Source: an uncultured Eubacteriales bacterium (GTDB lineage Bacteria; Bacillota; Clostridia; Oscillospirales; Oscillospiraceae). Taken from it: a DNA stretch of 64,000 bases. Shown here piece by piece: positions 19,164 through 28,052 of this stretch. The position numbers and the translations under genes were made by a program. Where the stretch lies: NCBI GenBank assembly GCA_900317905.1, contig ONIN01000001.1:248001-312000 (forward strand), written 5' to 3'. The notes below the pieces were generated by a model that was given only the letters and a program-made list of their open reading frames with translations, was not told the DNA's origin and ran no database searches. Position 1 is the first letter of the stretch. Each line of letters starts with the position of its first letter.

Positions 19164-20038
19164 TCTGTTTCCTCCGGAATCTCCAGGGTGATGCGCCCCA
19201 GCTTGCCGGAGCGATATTCATCCAGCAGCACAGCGGCCATCCGTTCGGTGTCGTACTCACCGCCGGAAATCAGGAAACCGCGCTTTTTTGCGGCCTGCTC
19301 CAAAAGTCCGTAGCCTCCAAGCTCCGGATCCGGGGTGAACTTGTATCGCTGCTCCACAGCCTCGGGTGCGGTTTTGGAGAGTCTCAAAAGGAAGTTTGCA
19401 GCCAGCGTCTCCCGGTCCAGCACTTCCGCCTTGATGGCACCGGTGATGGCCAGCAGCTCGCCGACCTCCTGACTGTCGAAGCGCGGCCAGAGAATGCCGG
19501 GCGTATCCAGGAGCTCCAGCCCCTTGTCCACGGTGATCCACTGCTTGCCTCTGGTAACGCCGGGACGGTCGCCGGCAGCGGCGGCCTTGCGGCGTGCCAC
19601 CTGATTGATGAATGTGGATTTTCCCACATTCGGAATCCCCAGCACCATGACGCGCATGGGGCGTCCTACCTGTCCTTTGGCGGCGTAGGCGTCAAACTTA
19701 TCCTTCAATACCGCACGGACACCGTCGGCAAAGCCCTTGACGCCCTTGCCGCTGCGGCTGTCGGTCTCCAGCACATACATGCCCTGGTTCCGGAACGCCT
19801 TGCGCCACTGGGCGGTCCATTTGGGATCTGCCAGATCCACGCGGTTGAGAATCACAATTCTCGGCTTGTCACCGGCAAGGCGGTCAATGTCCGGGTTCCG
19901 GCTGGCCATGGGGATGCGGGCGTCGAGGATTTCGCAGACCGCATCTACCTGACGCATCTGCTCCTCAATCATCCGCTGGGCCTTGGTCATATGGCCGGGA
20001 AACCACTGGATGTTCAGTTTTTCAAAATTCTGTTCCAT
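19160..20038 (-). CDS. rbgA: Ribosome biogenesis GTPase YlqF/RbgA
   Basis: 292 residues. Circularly permuted GTPase: G4 NRVDLAD comes first, then G1 GIPNVGKSTF, then G3 DTPG, as in RbgA, which acts late in 50S assembly. WFPGHMTKA near the N-terminus is characteristic. I start at the ATG at 20038, two bases after the lepB stop; it has little Shine-Dalgarno and is probably coupled to lepB. An in-frame GTG at 20065 is the alternative. Confidence 0.94.
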   Translation of the reverse strand: MEQNFEKLNIQWFPGHMTKAQRMIEEQMRQVDAVCEILDARIPMASRNPDIDRLAGDKPRIVILNRVDLADPKWTAQWRKAFRNQGMYVLETDSRSGKGVKGFADGVRAVLKDKFDAYAAKGQVGRPMRVMVLGIPNVGKSTFINQVARRKAAAAGDRPGVTRGKQWITVDKGLELLDTPGILWPRFDSQEVGELLAITGAIKAEVLDRETLAANFLLRLSKTAPEAVEQRYKFTPDPELGGYGLLEQAAKKRGFLISGGEYDTERMAAVLLDEYRSGKLGRITLEIPEETE

Positions 20039-20040
20039 AA

Positions 20041-20598
20041 TCAGTAGGGATTCTTCGCGTTCCACTCCATGTTTTTAATGGGGAACACGGTGCAGTAAAC
20101 TCTACCCATGACGTAGCGGGTATCCACGCAGCCCAAAGTTGCGTAACGGCTGTCGGTAGACTCGTTGCGGTTGTCGCCCATGACGAAGATGCTCCCTTCC
20201 GGCACGGTCACAGGTCCCTCAAAGTTTTCACGGTCATAGGTCAGCTCATTGACATAGTCTTCCTTCAAGGCTACGTTGTCCACATAGACGATGCCGGTGT
20301 CGAAATCAATGTCGATCTTCTGGCCGCCCACGGCAATGACCCGCTTGACGATGGGATCGTTCATAAAGGCGTCCTTGCGCAGCACGACAATGTCGCCCTG
20401 CTTCGGCGTATAGAAGAGATTAGAGATGATGATTTTATCCCCGTCGTTCAGCGTGGGATACATGCTGCGGCCGTCCACATTCACCATACGTGCCAAAAAC
20501 ACAAAAATCAGCACGCAGGCGATCAGCGCCGCCAGAACACTTTGTATCCAGTCATAAATCTCCGCGCGGGAGGACTGCACGTTCTTCTCCTGCTCCAT
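20041..20598 (-). CDS. lepB: Type I signal peptidase
   Basis: 185 residues. One membrane segment at about 18-37, then catalytic Ser45 (VDGRSMYPTL) and Lys85 (IVKRVIAVGG), and the C-terminal GDNRNESTDSR block. Cleaves Sec signal peptides outside the membrane. First gene of its operon, with its own promoter at 20636-20665. Confidence 0.95.
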   Translation of the reverse strand: MEQEKNVQSSRAEIYDWIQSVLAALIACVLIFVFLARMVNVDGRSMYPTLNDGDKIIISNLFYTPKQGDIVVLRKDAFMNDPIVKRVIAVGGQKIDIDFDTGIVYVDNVALKEDYVNELTYDRENFEGPVTVPEGSIFVMGDNRNESTDSRYATLGCVDTRYVMGRVYCTVFPIKNMEWNAKNPY

Positions 20599-20635
20599 GG
20601 AAAAACACCTCGGTTTCTAAAAGCTCAATAGATTT

Positions 20636-20665
20636 ATTATACACGAAACCGTGTCGAAATCGCAA
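20636..20665 (-). promoter_or_regulatory. SigA-type promoter of the lepB operon
   Basis: TTGCGA, 18 bases, perfect TATAAT on the minus strand, 38 bases before lepB. Confidence 0.7.
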
Positions 20666-20696
20666 TAACAAAATCATTTTTTCCCTATAAAAGCCG

Positions 20697-20723
20697 AAAA
20701 AAGAGGCAAAATGCCTCTTTTTT
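20697..20723 (-). terminator. Terminator of rplS
   Basis: Stem AAAAAAGAGGCA / TGCCTCTTTTTT with a three-base loop, directly downstream of the rplS stop. Confidence 0.85.
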
Positions 20724-20738
20724 CGCTCTTGATACCGC

Positions 20739-21080
20739 TCAGATGAGCTCCTTGACCTTGGCCTTCTTGCCCACGCGGTCACGCAGGTAGTACAGCTTCG
20801 CTCTGCGAACCTTGCCGCGGCGAACCGTATCGACGGACACGATGGTGGGAGAGTGCACAGGAAAAACCTTCTCGCAGCCAACGCCGTAGGAGATGCGGCG
20901 CACGGTGATCGTCTCGTTGATGCCGCCGTGCTTCTTGGCGATGATGGTACCCTCGAACGCCTGGTTGCGCTCACGGTTGCCTTCCTTCACGCGAACAGTG
21001 ACACGGACGGTGTCGCCCACGCGCATGGCCGGCAGTTCAGGCTTCATGTACTGCTCGGTCAGAGTTTTGATGAGATCCAT
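20739..21080 (-). CDS. rplS: 50S ribosomal protein L19
   Basis: 113 residues, the usual L19 size. Family blocks: VGDTVRV near the start, [35 protein letters not shown] and the basic [14 protein letters not shown] end. ATG at 21080 has AAGGAAGG upstream; the frame is open to 21179 but that part is leader. Monocistronic with own promoter and terminator, not in the usual rpsP-rimM-trmD-rplS operon as far as can be seen. Confidence 0.96.
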   Translation of the reverse strand: MDLIKTLTEQYMKPELPAMRVGDTVRVTVRVKEGNRERNQAFEGTIIAKKHGGINETITVRRISYGVGCEKVFPVHSPTIVSVDTVRRGKVRRAKLYYLRDRVGKKAKVKELI

Positions 21081-21123
21081 AAGAAATCCTTCCTTTGTTG
21101 CGACGTTCTTACCGGAGGGCTTC

Positions 21124-21172
21124 GCCGAGCCTCGGCAGCGGACCGCCGTGATGGTGCAGATCTGCTCTGCAC
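21124..21172 (-). promoter_or_regulatory. Structured leader of rplS
   Basis: Between the promoter and the rplS ribosome site are two stable hairpins: GTGCAGA / TCTGCAC (21154-21172, 5-base loop) and GCCGA / TCGGC (21124-21136, 3-base loop). Ribosomal protein genes are often controlled by such leaders; binding of L19 here is only a possibility. Confidence 0.45.
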
Positions 21173-21182
21173 AGGCCATGAT

Positions 21183-21211
21183 AGTTTACCATAAACTTTC
21201 TGCAGATGCAA
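21183..21211 (-). promoter_or_regulatory. SigA-type promoter of rplS
   Basis: TTGCAT, 17 bases, TAAACT with extended TGG on the minus strand. The -10 hexamer is one arm of a palindrome AGTTTA-CCA-TAAACT (21183-21197). Confidence 0.65.
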
Positions 21212-21223
21212 GTACTTTTTTCA

Positions 21224-22567
21224 TTATTTTTGGATTCTTTTGTAAAGCGCCAGCGAGACGATCATGGAGATTCCGTCCACCATAGGCTGCACCCACATGA
21301 GGCCGTAAAGCGGCAGCACCGCGTCCATCAAAAACAGCAGCGGAATGTCCAGCACGCCTTTCCGGAGAATAGAGCATACCAGTGACTCCTTCGCCCTGCC
21401 CATGGCCTGGAACTGTATGATCATCGGATAACAGGCACTCATTAAAGGCATGGCCGTCACCATTCTTCTGAGGAAGGACGCTGCATACTGAATGGTGGTC
21501 TGATCCTTGATAAAGAGCCCCGCCAGCTGCGGCGCAAGGAGCTCAAACAACACCAGACAAAACAGGGAAAACCCGACGGAGATCCCGACTCCCAGCCGGA
21601 ATACGTCTCTTCTCCGATCTTCCCTTCCGGCAGAGTGCGTATAGGCCAGCAGAGGCAAAATCCCACTGGAAACACCAATGGAAAAATACAGCGGCAGCTG
21701 GTCGATCTTTTTTGTAATGCCTAGGGCCGCCACTGCTTCAGTGGGATAATGAGAGACAAACTTCGCCTGGGCTGAGACTGCAACCACCGTCAGTCCCAGC
21801 TGCAGCGCCGATGGAAAGCCGATGGTCAGGATCGGCTTCAAATGCATCTTTGAGTAGCGCAGCAATGCGGGCTGCAGCTGAAGGACAGTACCCTTTCGAT
21901 CTCTCAGAATGACAATCAGGAAATAAACCAGACTGACGAAATTTGAGATCGCCGTGGCAAGACCCGCGCCTGCAGCTCCCATTCCTGCGAAACTCGGAAG
22001 CACCAGCAGGGGGTCCAGAAGGATGTTTAAAACGCCGCCCATGGACAGTCCGAAGGATGCCTTGGAGGCTCTCCCCTCCGCTCGGATCAGATTTGCAAGC
22101 AGAACGCTCAGGAGCGTAGGCAAACCGCCAATGACGATCACCCATCTTGCATAGCCGGATGCAGCGGAAATGGTGGCGTCCGTCGCGCCGGTTAAACGCA
22201 GAATCGGCGTAGAGAAAACCGAGAAAACAAGAACATAGACAGCAGCGGTAATCAATCCAAACCAGAAAGACACTGCGCTGATCTGTCCCGCCTGATCCGC
22301 ATCATGCTTCCCCAATGCTCTGGAAAGTGCGCTGGCGCCTCCGACACCGAAGAGGTTCGAAAGCGCCGTGACCATCAGAAACGCGGGATAGGCCACCGTT
22401 ACAGCGGCAGTCTGCACCGGATCGTTCAGCAGTCCGACGAAATAAGTGTCCGCCAGCTGATAGACCAGCGCGATCAACTGACTGATGACAGCAGGAATGA
22501 TCTGCCGGCGCACAGCTTGCGGCACCGGCAGATTCTCAAAGATTTCAATTCGCTCCTCGGCGGTCAT
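21224..22567 (-). CDS. MATE family efflux transporter
   Basis: 447 residues with about twelve hydrophobic segments in two similar halves. Family signs: QLADTYFVG near residue 40 and GVGGASALSRALG near 73-85. Members export drugs or metabolites using Na+ or H+; the substrate is unknown. ATG follows the DUF2344 stop with no gap, so it is translationally coupled. Last gene of the unit that starts at 27939. Confidence 0.9.
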   Translation of the reverse strand: MTAEERIEIFENLPVPQAVRRQIIPAVISQLIALVYQLADTYFVGLLNDPVQTAAVTVAYPAFLMVTALSNLFGVGGASALSRALGKHDADQAGQISAVSFWFGLITAAVYVLVFSVFSTPILRLTGATDATISAASGYARWVIVIGGLPTLLSVLLANLIRAEGRASKASFGLSMGGVLNILLDPLLVLPSFAGMGAAGAGLATAISNFVSLVYFLIVILRDRKGTVLQLQPALLRYSKMHLKPILTIGFPSALQLGLTVVAVSAQAKFVSHYPTEAVAALGITKKIDQLPLYFSIGVSSGILPLLAYTHSAGREDRRRDVFRLGVGISVGFSLFCLVLFELLAPQLAGLFIKDQTTIQYAASFLRRMVTAMPLMSACYPMIIQFQAMGRAKESLVCSILRKGVLDIPLLFLMDAVLPLYGLMWVQPMVDGISMIVSLALYKRIQK

Positions 22568-23230
22568 TCAGCGGAACACTTCCCCGTTTTCGAAATAGAC
22601 TTCCTGCCGGGTAAAAGCGGCAAAGTCCGGCGCCAGCTCCGGCTTCAGCTGCCGCAGCGCCGCGATCAGATGATCCGGGTTCAAGGTGGGTTCCTGGGCG
22701 GAGATTACAGCCTCCAGATCCACCCGCTTCTCCCCTGCTTTTACCTGCAGCGACTGAATGGCGGGCACGATGTCCGTCTCACCCTCACCGCGCTTGGTTT
22801 TTCGGGTGATGACGATGCTGTCGCGGGCATAAAACGCGGTCAACCCTGCAGCCATCTCTTCCAAATTCCGGTCATCGTATTCCAGTCTAGCAGTGACTCT
22901 GAGCCATTTGAGGAACTTGGCCTTGTTCTCCATAGGATAGGCCTCGTGAACCTGGATTCCCTCCGGCATTACGTCTGTTAGACGAGCCGGGAGTTCGCTG
23001 AGATCCACATCCTCCTTCAGCTGAAAATCCATCAGCTCACAGACGCTGGAGACGCCCACAGACAGCGGCAGCAGAATGGAGATCTGCGCGTGGGGATTGA
23101 ACCCTTCGGAGTATTTCAGCGGGTAATCCGCACGGAGGAACGCGCGCTGCATGGTGCGCATCAGATCCAGATGACTCAGCCAGATGGCCCGCCCGGTCTT
23201 GGAAAACCGCATTCTCAGTTTGTCAGGCAT
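22568..23230 (-). CDS. DUF2344 / TIGR03936 radical SAM-linked protein
   Basis: 220 residues. MRFSKTGRAIWLSHLDLMRTMQRAFLRA is characteristic of the TIGR03936 family, as is the YSEGFNPHAQIS block. Almost always next to, or fused with, a TIGR03960 radical SAM protein, as here (8-base overlap). Function unknown; role in tRNA or rRNA modification has been suspected for the pair, but nothing in the sequence proves it. The usual next genes (rng, rplU, rpmA) are missing; MATE follows instead. Confidence 0.9.
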   Translation of the reverse strand: MPDKLRMRFSKTGRAIWLSHLDLMRTMQRAFLRADYPLKYSEGFNPHAQISILLPLSVGVSSVCELMDFQLKEDVDLSELPARLTDVMPEGIQVHEAYPMENKAKFLKWLRVTARLEYDDRNLEEMAAGLTAFYARDSIVITRKTKRGEGETDIVPAIQSLQVKAGEKRVDLEAVISAQEPTLNPDHLIAALRQLKPELAPDFAAFTRQEVYFENGEVFR

Positions 23231-25061
23231 CGCAGCAGCCTCCCTTCGTCATCAGCTTCAGCGCTCCGCATGCGGTACACTGCTTCCGGCAGTCCGGAGA
23301 GAGCACAGCCTTATAGGCCTGATCCCGCTCGTGACGCAAATGCCGCCGGGTGACGCCCATATCAATGACCTCCCAAGGCATGATCTCCTCCTCCCCGCGC
23401 TCTCTGCAGGCGTAGAAATAGGGATCCACGCCGCAGTCATGGAAAGCGTTCAACCAGCGCTCAAAGGAGAAATAATCTCCCCAGGCCTCCAGATTGCCGC
23501 CATGTCTCCAGACGTGCTCGATGACGTCCGCGATTTTGCGGTCGCCTCTGGAGAGCACCGCCTCCACGAAGCTGGTGTCAGGATCATGCCAGTTGTAAGT
23601 GACATTCCGGGCGCGGATGTTCTCCCGCAGCAGATTCACCTTCCGCTGATACTCTGCCATGGTCACCTGAGCCTCCCACTGGAAGGGGCTATGGGGCTTC
23701 GGCACAAAGCAGGAGGTGGAGACCGTGATACGCACGCCGCGGTTTTTGAATTTGGCATACTGCCGCCAGCAATGGAGCACCCGATTTGCCAACTCTGCGA
23801 TACCGAGTACGTCCTCGTCTGTCTCGGTGGGCAGCCCCAGCATGAAGTAGAGCTTCACACCGTTCCAGCCGCCCTCGAAGGCCACGCGGCAGGAGTTCAA
23901 AAGGTCTTCCTCTGTGACATTTTTATTGATGGCATCCCGCAGCCGCTGGGTTCCGGCCTCGGGGGCAAAGGTCAGGCCGCCTTTCCGCACCTTCTGCAGG
24001 CGGCTCATGATGTCCATGGAGAAGTTGTCAGCGCGCAGGCTTGGCAGCGACAGGCTGATGCTCCGGGGTTCGCAGTACTCCAGCATCCCGTCACAGAGAC
24101 CGGACAAGGGGCGGTAGTCGCTGCTGGAGAGACTCAGGAGCGTCGCCTCCTGATAGCCGGTACTCTTCAAAGCTTCGATTCCCTGCTGAATCAGAGTCTC
24201 CGGCTTTCTCGGCCGTACCGGACGATAGACATAGCCCGCCTGACAAAATCGGCAGCCTCGGATGCAGCCGCGAAACAGCTCCACATTCACACGATCGTGT
24301 ACAATCTCGGTGGAAGGCACAATGGGATGCGTCGGAAACGGACAGGCGTCCAGATCCTCGATGATCCGCTTGGTCACACGCTCCGGTGCATTGTGGGTAG
24401 TTTGCACCATCTTGATTGTGCCGTCCTCATGGTAATCCGGCTCATAGAAAGACGGAACATAAATGCCCTGGATCTGCGCAGCAGCCTCCAGAAACTGTGT
24501 CTTGCTCCAGCCGGATTTCTGGGCGGTGCGGAAAAGCTCCAGCAGCTCGCAGTCCACCTCTTCCCCTTCGCCAACGACCATAAGATCGAAGAAAGGGGCC
24601 ATGGGTTCCGGATTGCAGCAGCTGGTGCCGCCGGCAAACACCAACGGAGTCAGGTTCGGACGATCTGCACTTCTGAGGGGAATCCCAGCCAGATCCAGCA
24701 TATTCAACACTGCCGGATAGGCCATCTCATAGCCCACCGAGAACCCAAGCACATCAAACTCTGAGACCGGGTCGCCGCTCTCCAGTGCGTAGAGTGGAAT
24801 CCCGGCCTTGCGCATCTCCGCGTCCATATCTCCCCAGGGAGCGAATACGCGCTCACACCAAACTCCTGGCATCCGGTTGATCACATCATACAAAATTCGC
24901 ATGCCGATGTTGGACATGCCGATCTCATAGACATCCGGGAAGCAGAACGCCATCCGCAGATCCACGTCCGCCTTATCTTTCATGATCTGGTGGTATTCTC
25001 CCCCAACATAGCGCGCAGGCTTCTGCACTTTGGGAAGAATCCGCTCCAATCTAGCATCCAT
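23223..25061 (-). CDS. TIGR03960 family B12-binding-type radical SAM protein
   Basis: 612 residues. N-terminal cobalamin-binding-like domain (FPDVYEIGMSN... ), then the radical SAM cluster motif CIRGCRFCQAGY (CxxxCxxC variant with an extra Cys), and a C-terminal Cys set CTACGALKL..CC that may hold a second Fe-S centre. Substrate unknown. Starts 30 bases after the M50 peptidase gene. Confidence 0.9.
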   Translation of the reverse strand: MDARLERILPKVQKPARYVGGEYHQIMKDKADVDLRMAFCFPDVYEIGMSNIGMRILYDVINRMPGVWCERVFAPWGDMDAEMRKAGIPLYALESGDPVSEFDVLGFSVGYEMAYPAVLNMLDLAGIPLRSADRPNLTPLVFAGGTSCCNPEPMAPFFDLMVVGEGEEVDCELLELFRTAQKSGWSKTQFLEAAAQIQGIYVPSFYEPDYHEDGTIKMVQTTHNAPERVTKRIIEDLDACPFPTHPIVPSTEIVHDRVNVELFRGCIRGCRFCQAGYVYRPVRPRKPETLIQQGIEALKSTGYQEATLLSLSSSDYRPLSGLCDGMLEYCEPRSISLSLPSLRADNFSMDIMSRLQKVRKGGLTFAPEAGTQRLRDAINKNVTEEDLLNSCRVAFEGGWNGVKLYFMLGLPTETDEDVLGIAELANRVLHCWRQYAKFKNRGVRITVSTSCFVPKPHSPFQWEAQVTMAEYQRKVNLLRENIRARNVTYNWHDPDTSFVEAVLSRGDRKIADVIEHVWRHGGNLEAWGDYFSFERWLNAFHDCGVDPYFYACRERGEEEIMPWEVIDMGVTRRHLRHERDQAYKAVLSPDCRKQCTACGALKLMTKGGCCDA

Positions 25062-25091
25062 AGATGTTTTCTCCGTTTCGGTTGATTTTTT

Positions 25092-25655
25092 CTATTTTAC
25101 AACAATTCCATGCGCTTGGCAAGCCAGCACCGCCATCCATCCGGCAAAAACCGCGAATGTGATTCCGTATCCGGAAGCCGCTGCGAGAATGCCTCCAGAA
25201 AGCATGACCCCACAGAGCAGAAGGCTTAACGCCGCACAGATTCTATCAGAAACAGTTTCCCCCAATGGATGACGCAAAACTGCCGACAGCGCACGTCCGC
25301 CGTCCAACGGAAGAATGGGCAATAAGTTTAGTAGCGATAAGAACAGACTGATTTCGCCCAAAAGCGGCCAGACGGAGGAAGTGCATCCCCACAGCAAAAA
25401 GCCGGCAGCAGGACCGGAGAGCGCGGCAAGCAAATCTTCATGCCAGAACGCTGCATGCTCACAGTTTAACACCGGACCGGTCATGGCAAGGGTGAGGCCG
25501 GAAACGGGAATATCCAGCATCCACAGCATCAGCAGGTGACCCAGTTCATGAACCGATGCTGCCAGAAACAGTACAAGCATCTCCTCCGGTTGAAGCACAA
25601 ACAGAAAAACACCCAGCAACAGAACCGCCCCAGGCTGCAAATCGAACTGCTTCAA
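25092..25655 (-). CDS. SpoIVFB-like site-2 (M50) metalloprotease
   Basis: 187 residues, mostly membrane segments. The zinc site is HELGH near residue 37, and the third ligand is in LLPILPLDGGRAL. This is the SpoIVFB type, which in Bacillus cuts pro-sigma-K in the membrane of the mother cell. Start is TTG at 25655, overlapping the M23 gene stop as TTGA. Pairing with a SpoIVFA-like gene upstream supports the sporulation role; substrate not shown. Confidence 0.82.
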   Translation of the reverse strand: MKQFDLQPGAVLLLGVFLFVLQPEEMLVLFLAASVHELGHLLMLWMLDIPVSGLTLAMTGPVLNCEHAAFWHEDLLAALSGPAAGFLLWGCTSSVWPLLGEISLFLSLLNLLPILPLDGGRALSAVLRHPLGETVSDRICAALSLLLCGVMLSGGILAAASGYGITFAVFAGWMAVLACQAHGIVVK

Positions 25656-26458
25656 GCTGCCAGATAGAATTCCGGATTCAGATAGACGCCATCATGGATC
25701 AGCTCGAAGTGCAGGTGCGGCCCGGTGGCGTGACCGGTCTCTCCCACCAGTGCAATGGGCTGACCTACAGATACCGTCTCCCCTTCGCTGCAGAGAAGCT
25801 CGCTGCAGTGGCCGTAGAGCGTCACGAAGCCATTTCCATGGTCCAGCTTCACATAGTTTCCGTAACCCTCGTCCTCTTCAGCCGCCAGAACCGTACCGTC
25901 TGCGAAGGCCAGAATCTCCGTCCCCGTATCAGCCGCGAAATCCGTACCGTAGTGAAACTTCACCACATCGTCAATGGGGTGCAGCCGAAACCCAAAACCC
26001 GAGGAAGTGCAAAGCTCCACCGGGGAGGTCTCCGCAAAAGGAAGCGAAAGTACGTCATAGCTCACGTTCTCTGGGAGCGCATAATCGGAAAAATCGGCCT
26101 GGCTTTCCAGAAACACTTCTTTTGCTGCTTCTGCCGCAAGGAGCTTCGGATCTGGCGACGGCGCGGGCGTCGGATTCGGGGATTGTGCAACCGGAAGCGA
26201 AGCGAAATAGTTGTGCCCAAGATTATTCAAGAATGTCTTCGTTTGATCCACCGGCGGCTCAAGGCAGCTGTAGGTTCCCACTGCGGCTCTGTGTTCCTTC
26301 GGAAGCAGCGATCGAATCTCGGAAAAGTCATCGTCATATTCCAGAACCGGCAGAATCGCGTCCCGGACCAAAGCCGCGGCGGCAGGCGATACCAGCTTCA
26401 CACCCGTCAGCGCCAGAAACAATGCCGCGCAAATCAAAAAACGAATCGTTCGTTTCAC
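25652..26458 (-). CDS. M23 (LytM-type) peptidase, SpoIVFA-like
   Basis: 268 residues. I choose the GTG at 26458: GGGGGAG lies six bases upstream, and the protein then begins KRTIRFLIC, a basic stretch plus one membrane segment. An ATG at 26515 overlaps the previous gene but is weaker. A Pro-rich linker leads to the LytM domain, whose zinc ligands look intact (HYGTDF; GPHLHFEL; YGHCSEL). Gene order with the M50 protease is that of spoIVFA-spoIVFB. In Bacillus, SpoIVFA holds SpoIVFB inactive. Confidence 0.78.
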   Translation of the reverse strand: MKRTIRFLICAALFLALTGVKLVSPAAAALVRDAILPVLEYDDDFSEIRSLLPKEHRAAVGTYSCLEPPVDQTKTFLNNLGHNYFASLPVAQSPNPTPAPSPDPKLLAAEAAKEVFLESQADFSDYALPENVSYDVLSLPFAETSPVELCTSSGFGFRLHPIDDVVKFHYGTDFAADTGTEILAFADGTVLAAEEDEGYGNYVKLDHGNGFVTLYGHCSELLCSEGETVSVGQPIALVGETGHATGPHLHFELIHDGVYLNPEFYLAA

Positions 26459-26511
26459 GGCTCTCTCCCCCTCTGTTCGTGATGAGGAAGTATATGCCTG
26501 AAACGAACGAC

Positions 26512-27021
26512 TCATGCCTGTTCAATTGGGATTTCGATAATGTCCAGCCCGCGGCGCATGGCATAGAGCATGGTGTTCATGGTGCCGCCTGGTTCCCCAC
26601 TGTAGGCGGCAATCAATACGTCAGCGTGGTCCACCATATAACGGTTGCGGCGCATCATACAGTCTCGTGTGTAATTCTGCTGCACCAGGGTCTGATAGTC
26701 ACAACGTCTGAGCAGCTCCAGATACTTTCCGCGAAGCGCGCTGCGCCAGCGGTCCGCCTGCCCTTCATAGGGAATGGCCGCCTCCACGCTGATCTCCGGA
26801 TATTTCTCCCGCAGCTTCAGTACCGCTTCCAGAAAGTAGAGATCACAGCCGCTGGCCATGCCGCAGATATAATGGCGTACCCCCTCTGCGTAGACACACT
26901 CTGCAGCATCGTAAAGGGTCTGCTTCAGCCGCAGGCAGCGCTCGTCCTGCTCCTCACTTCCCCAAGGGAGCTTTTTCTCCCGGTGACCGGTGAAGCAGCA
27001 GGTTTTTCGATTTTGTGGCAA
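26512..27021 (-). CDS. SLOG-domain protein (DUF1273, YpsA-like)
   Basis: 169 residues. Rossmann-like fold with CCFTGHRE near the start and GMASGCDLYFLE mid-way, the DUF1273 signature, and YSGEPGGTMNTMLYA toward the end. The TTG at 27021 has AGGAGG with seven bases spacing; an earlier in-frame TTG at 27039 overlaps the ribosome site itself. YpsA affects cell division in Bacillus; nucleotide-type ligand is proposed for the fold. Function here unknown. Confidence 0.85.
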   Translation of the reverse strand: MPQNRKTCCFTGHREKKLPWGSEEQDERCLRLKQTLYDAAECVYAEGVRHYICGMASGCDLYFLEAVLKLREKYPEISVEAAIPYEGQADRWRSALRGKYLELLRRCDYQTLVQQNYTRDCMMRRNRYMVDHADVLIAAYSGEPGGTMNTMLYAMRRGLDIIEIPIEQA

Positions 27022-27051
27022 GGCATTCCCTCCTTTCAATGTCTAAATTCC

Positions 27052-27939
27052 TTATGCCGAGATTCGTTCCTTCGGCTTTCGATTCAGCAGAACGATCGCG
27101 GCCAGTACCAGCACCAGCCCCAGCAGACTCCAGACCGTCATCTGCTCGTGATACACGAAGATACCAAGCAGGGTCGCCACCATTGGCTCCACGGAAGCCA
27201 GAACGGAGGCCTTTCCGTTCTCCAGGCCTGTGAGCGAGTAGGTATAGAGCAGATATGGCAGATAGCAGGTCACTGCCGATGCAAGCAGACAGAAAAGCGC
27301 ATTGCTCCAGCTGGCGGTAAATGCGGCAGCATAGGTCGCAGGATTTAAAATCAGACATGCGCCCAACCCCGCCAGCAGGCAGGAATAAAAGTTTACCGTG
27401 TTGCTGCCATAGCCACGGAGGAGCGCAAATCTGGCAAAGATGCTATAAAGTGCATAGCCAAACCCACTGCCAAGGCCAAAGAGAAGACCCACCAGTGTGA
27501 TCCGGGTGTCGCCGCCCATGATGCCGGAGACCAGACAGCAGCCGGCAAAAGCGAGTACCAGCGCCGTGAGCTTGCTTTTCGTCACCTTCTCATGGAACAG
27601 CAGTGCAGACAGCAGCATAACGATGCTGGGCGCCGTATAAAGCAGAATGGCAGCTGCAGACAAACTCATCAGATTGATGGCATGAAAATAGCAGAAGGTG
27701 AAAAACAGCAGGCTGCAGACGCCGCTGCCGAAAAAGCACCAGAAGTCTTTCAAGCGGATTTTAAACTGAGAAGGATCCGTCAGCAGAATGGTGATCCCGA
27801 AAAATACAGCTGAGAGCAAACAGCGCACAAGGATTGCGCCGGTAGAGTCAATACCAATGGTGGCAAGCGTCCGCGTGAACATCCCCATGGTGCCCCACAG
27901 TGACCCTGCGGCCAAAACTGCAAGGATATGTTTTTTCAT
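27052..27939 (-). CDS. DMT superfamily transporter (EamA, RhaT-like)
   Basis: 295 residues, about ten membrane segments in two EamA repeats. GSLWGTMGMFTR near the N-terminus and the ASVEPMVATLLG block in the second repeat are typical. Metabolite exporter or importer of unknown substrate. GGAGG lies seven bases before the ATG. First gene of the unit that continues to MATE; a palindrome sits over its likely promoter. Confidence 0.88.
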   Translation of the reverse strand: MKKHILAVLAAGSLWGTMGMFTRTLATIGIDSTGAILVRCLLSAVFFGITILLTDPSQFKIRLKDFWCFFGSGVCSLLFFTFCYFHAINLMSLSAAAILLYTAPSIVMLLSALLFHEKVTKSKLTALVLAFAGCCLVSGIMGGDTRITLVGLLFGLGSGFGYALYSIFARFALLRGYGSNTVNFYSCLLAGLGACLILNPATYAAAFTASWSNALFCLLASAVTCYLPYLLYTYSLTGLENGKASVLASVEPMVATLLGIFVYHEQMTVWSLLGLVLVLAAIVLLNRKPKERISA

Positions 27940-27970
27940 AAATCAGCCTCCAAACAGCCGATTTTCGTCG

Positions 27971-28007
27971 AATATATCAAGAAACAATAACAATAAGTAA
28001 TATTGTT
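27971..28007 (-). promoter_or_regulatory. Candidate promoter and palindromic operator of the EamA operon
   Basis: On the minus strand a TATATT -10 (27971-27976) is preceded by a perfect inverted repeat AACAATA-AGTAA-TATTGTT (27989-28007) that covers the -35 zone. There is no good -35 hexamer, which fits a promoter that needs or is blocked by a regulator. Confidence 0.45.
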
Positions 28008-28052
28008 GCAAAAAATGCCGGCCTATGCAAAATTAAACTCGCAAATTAGATT

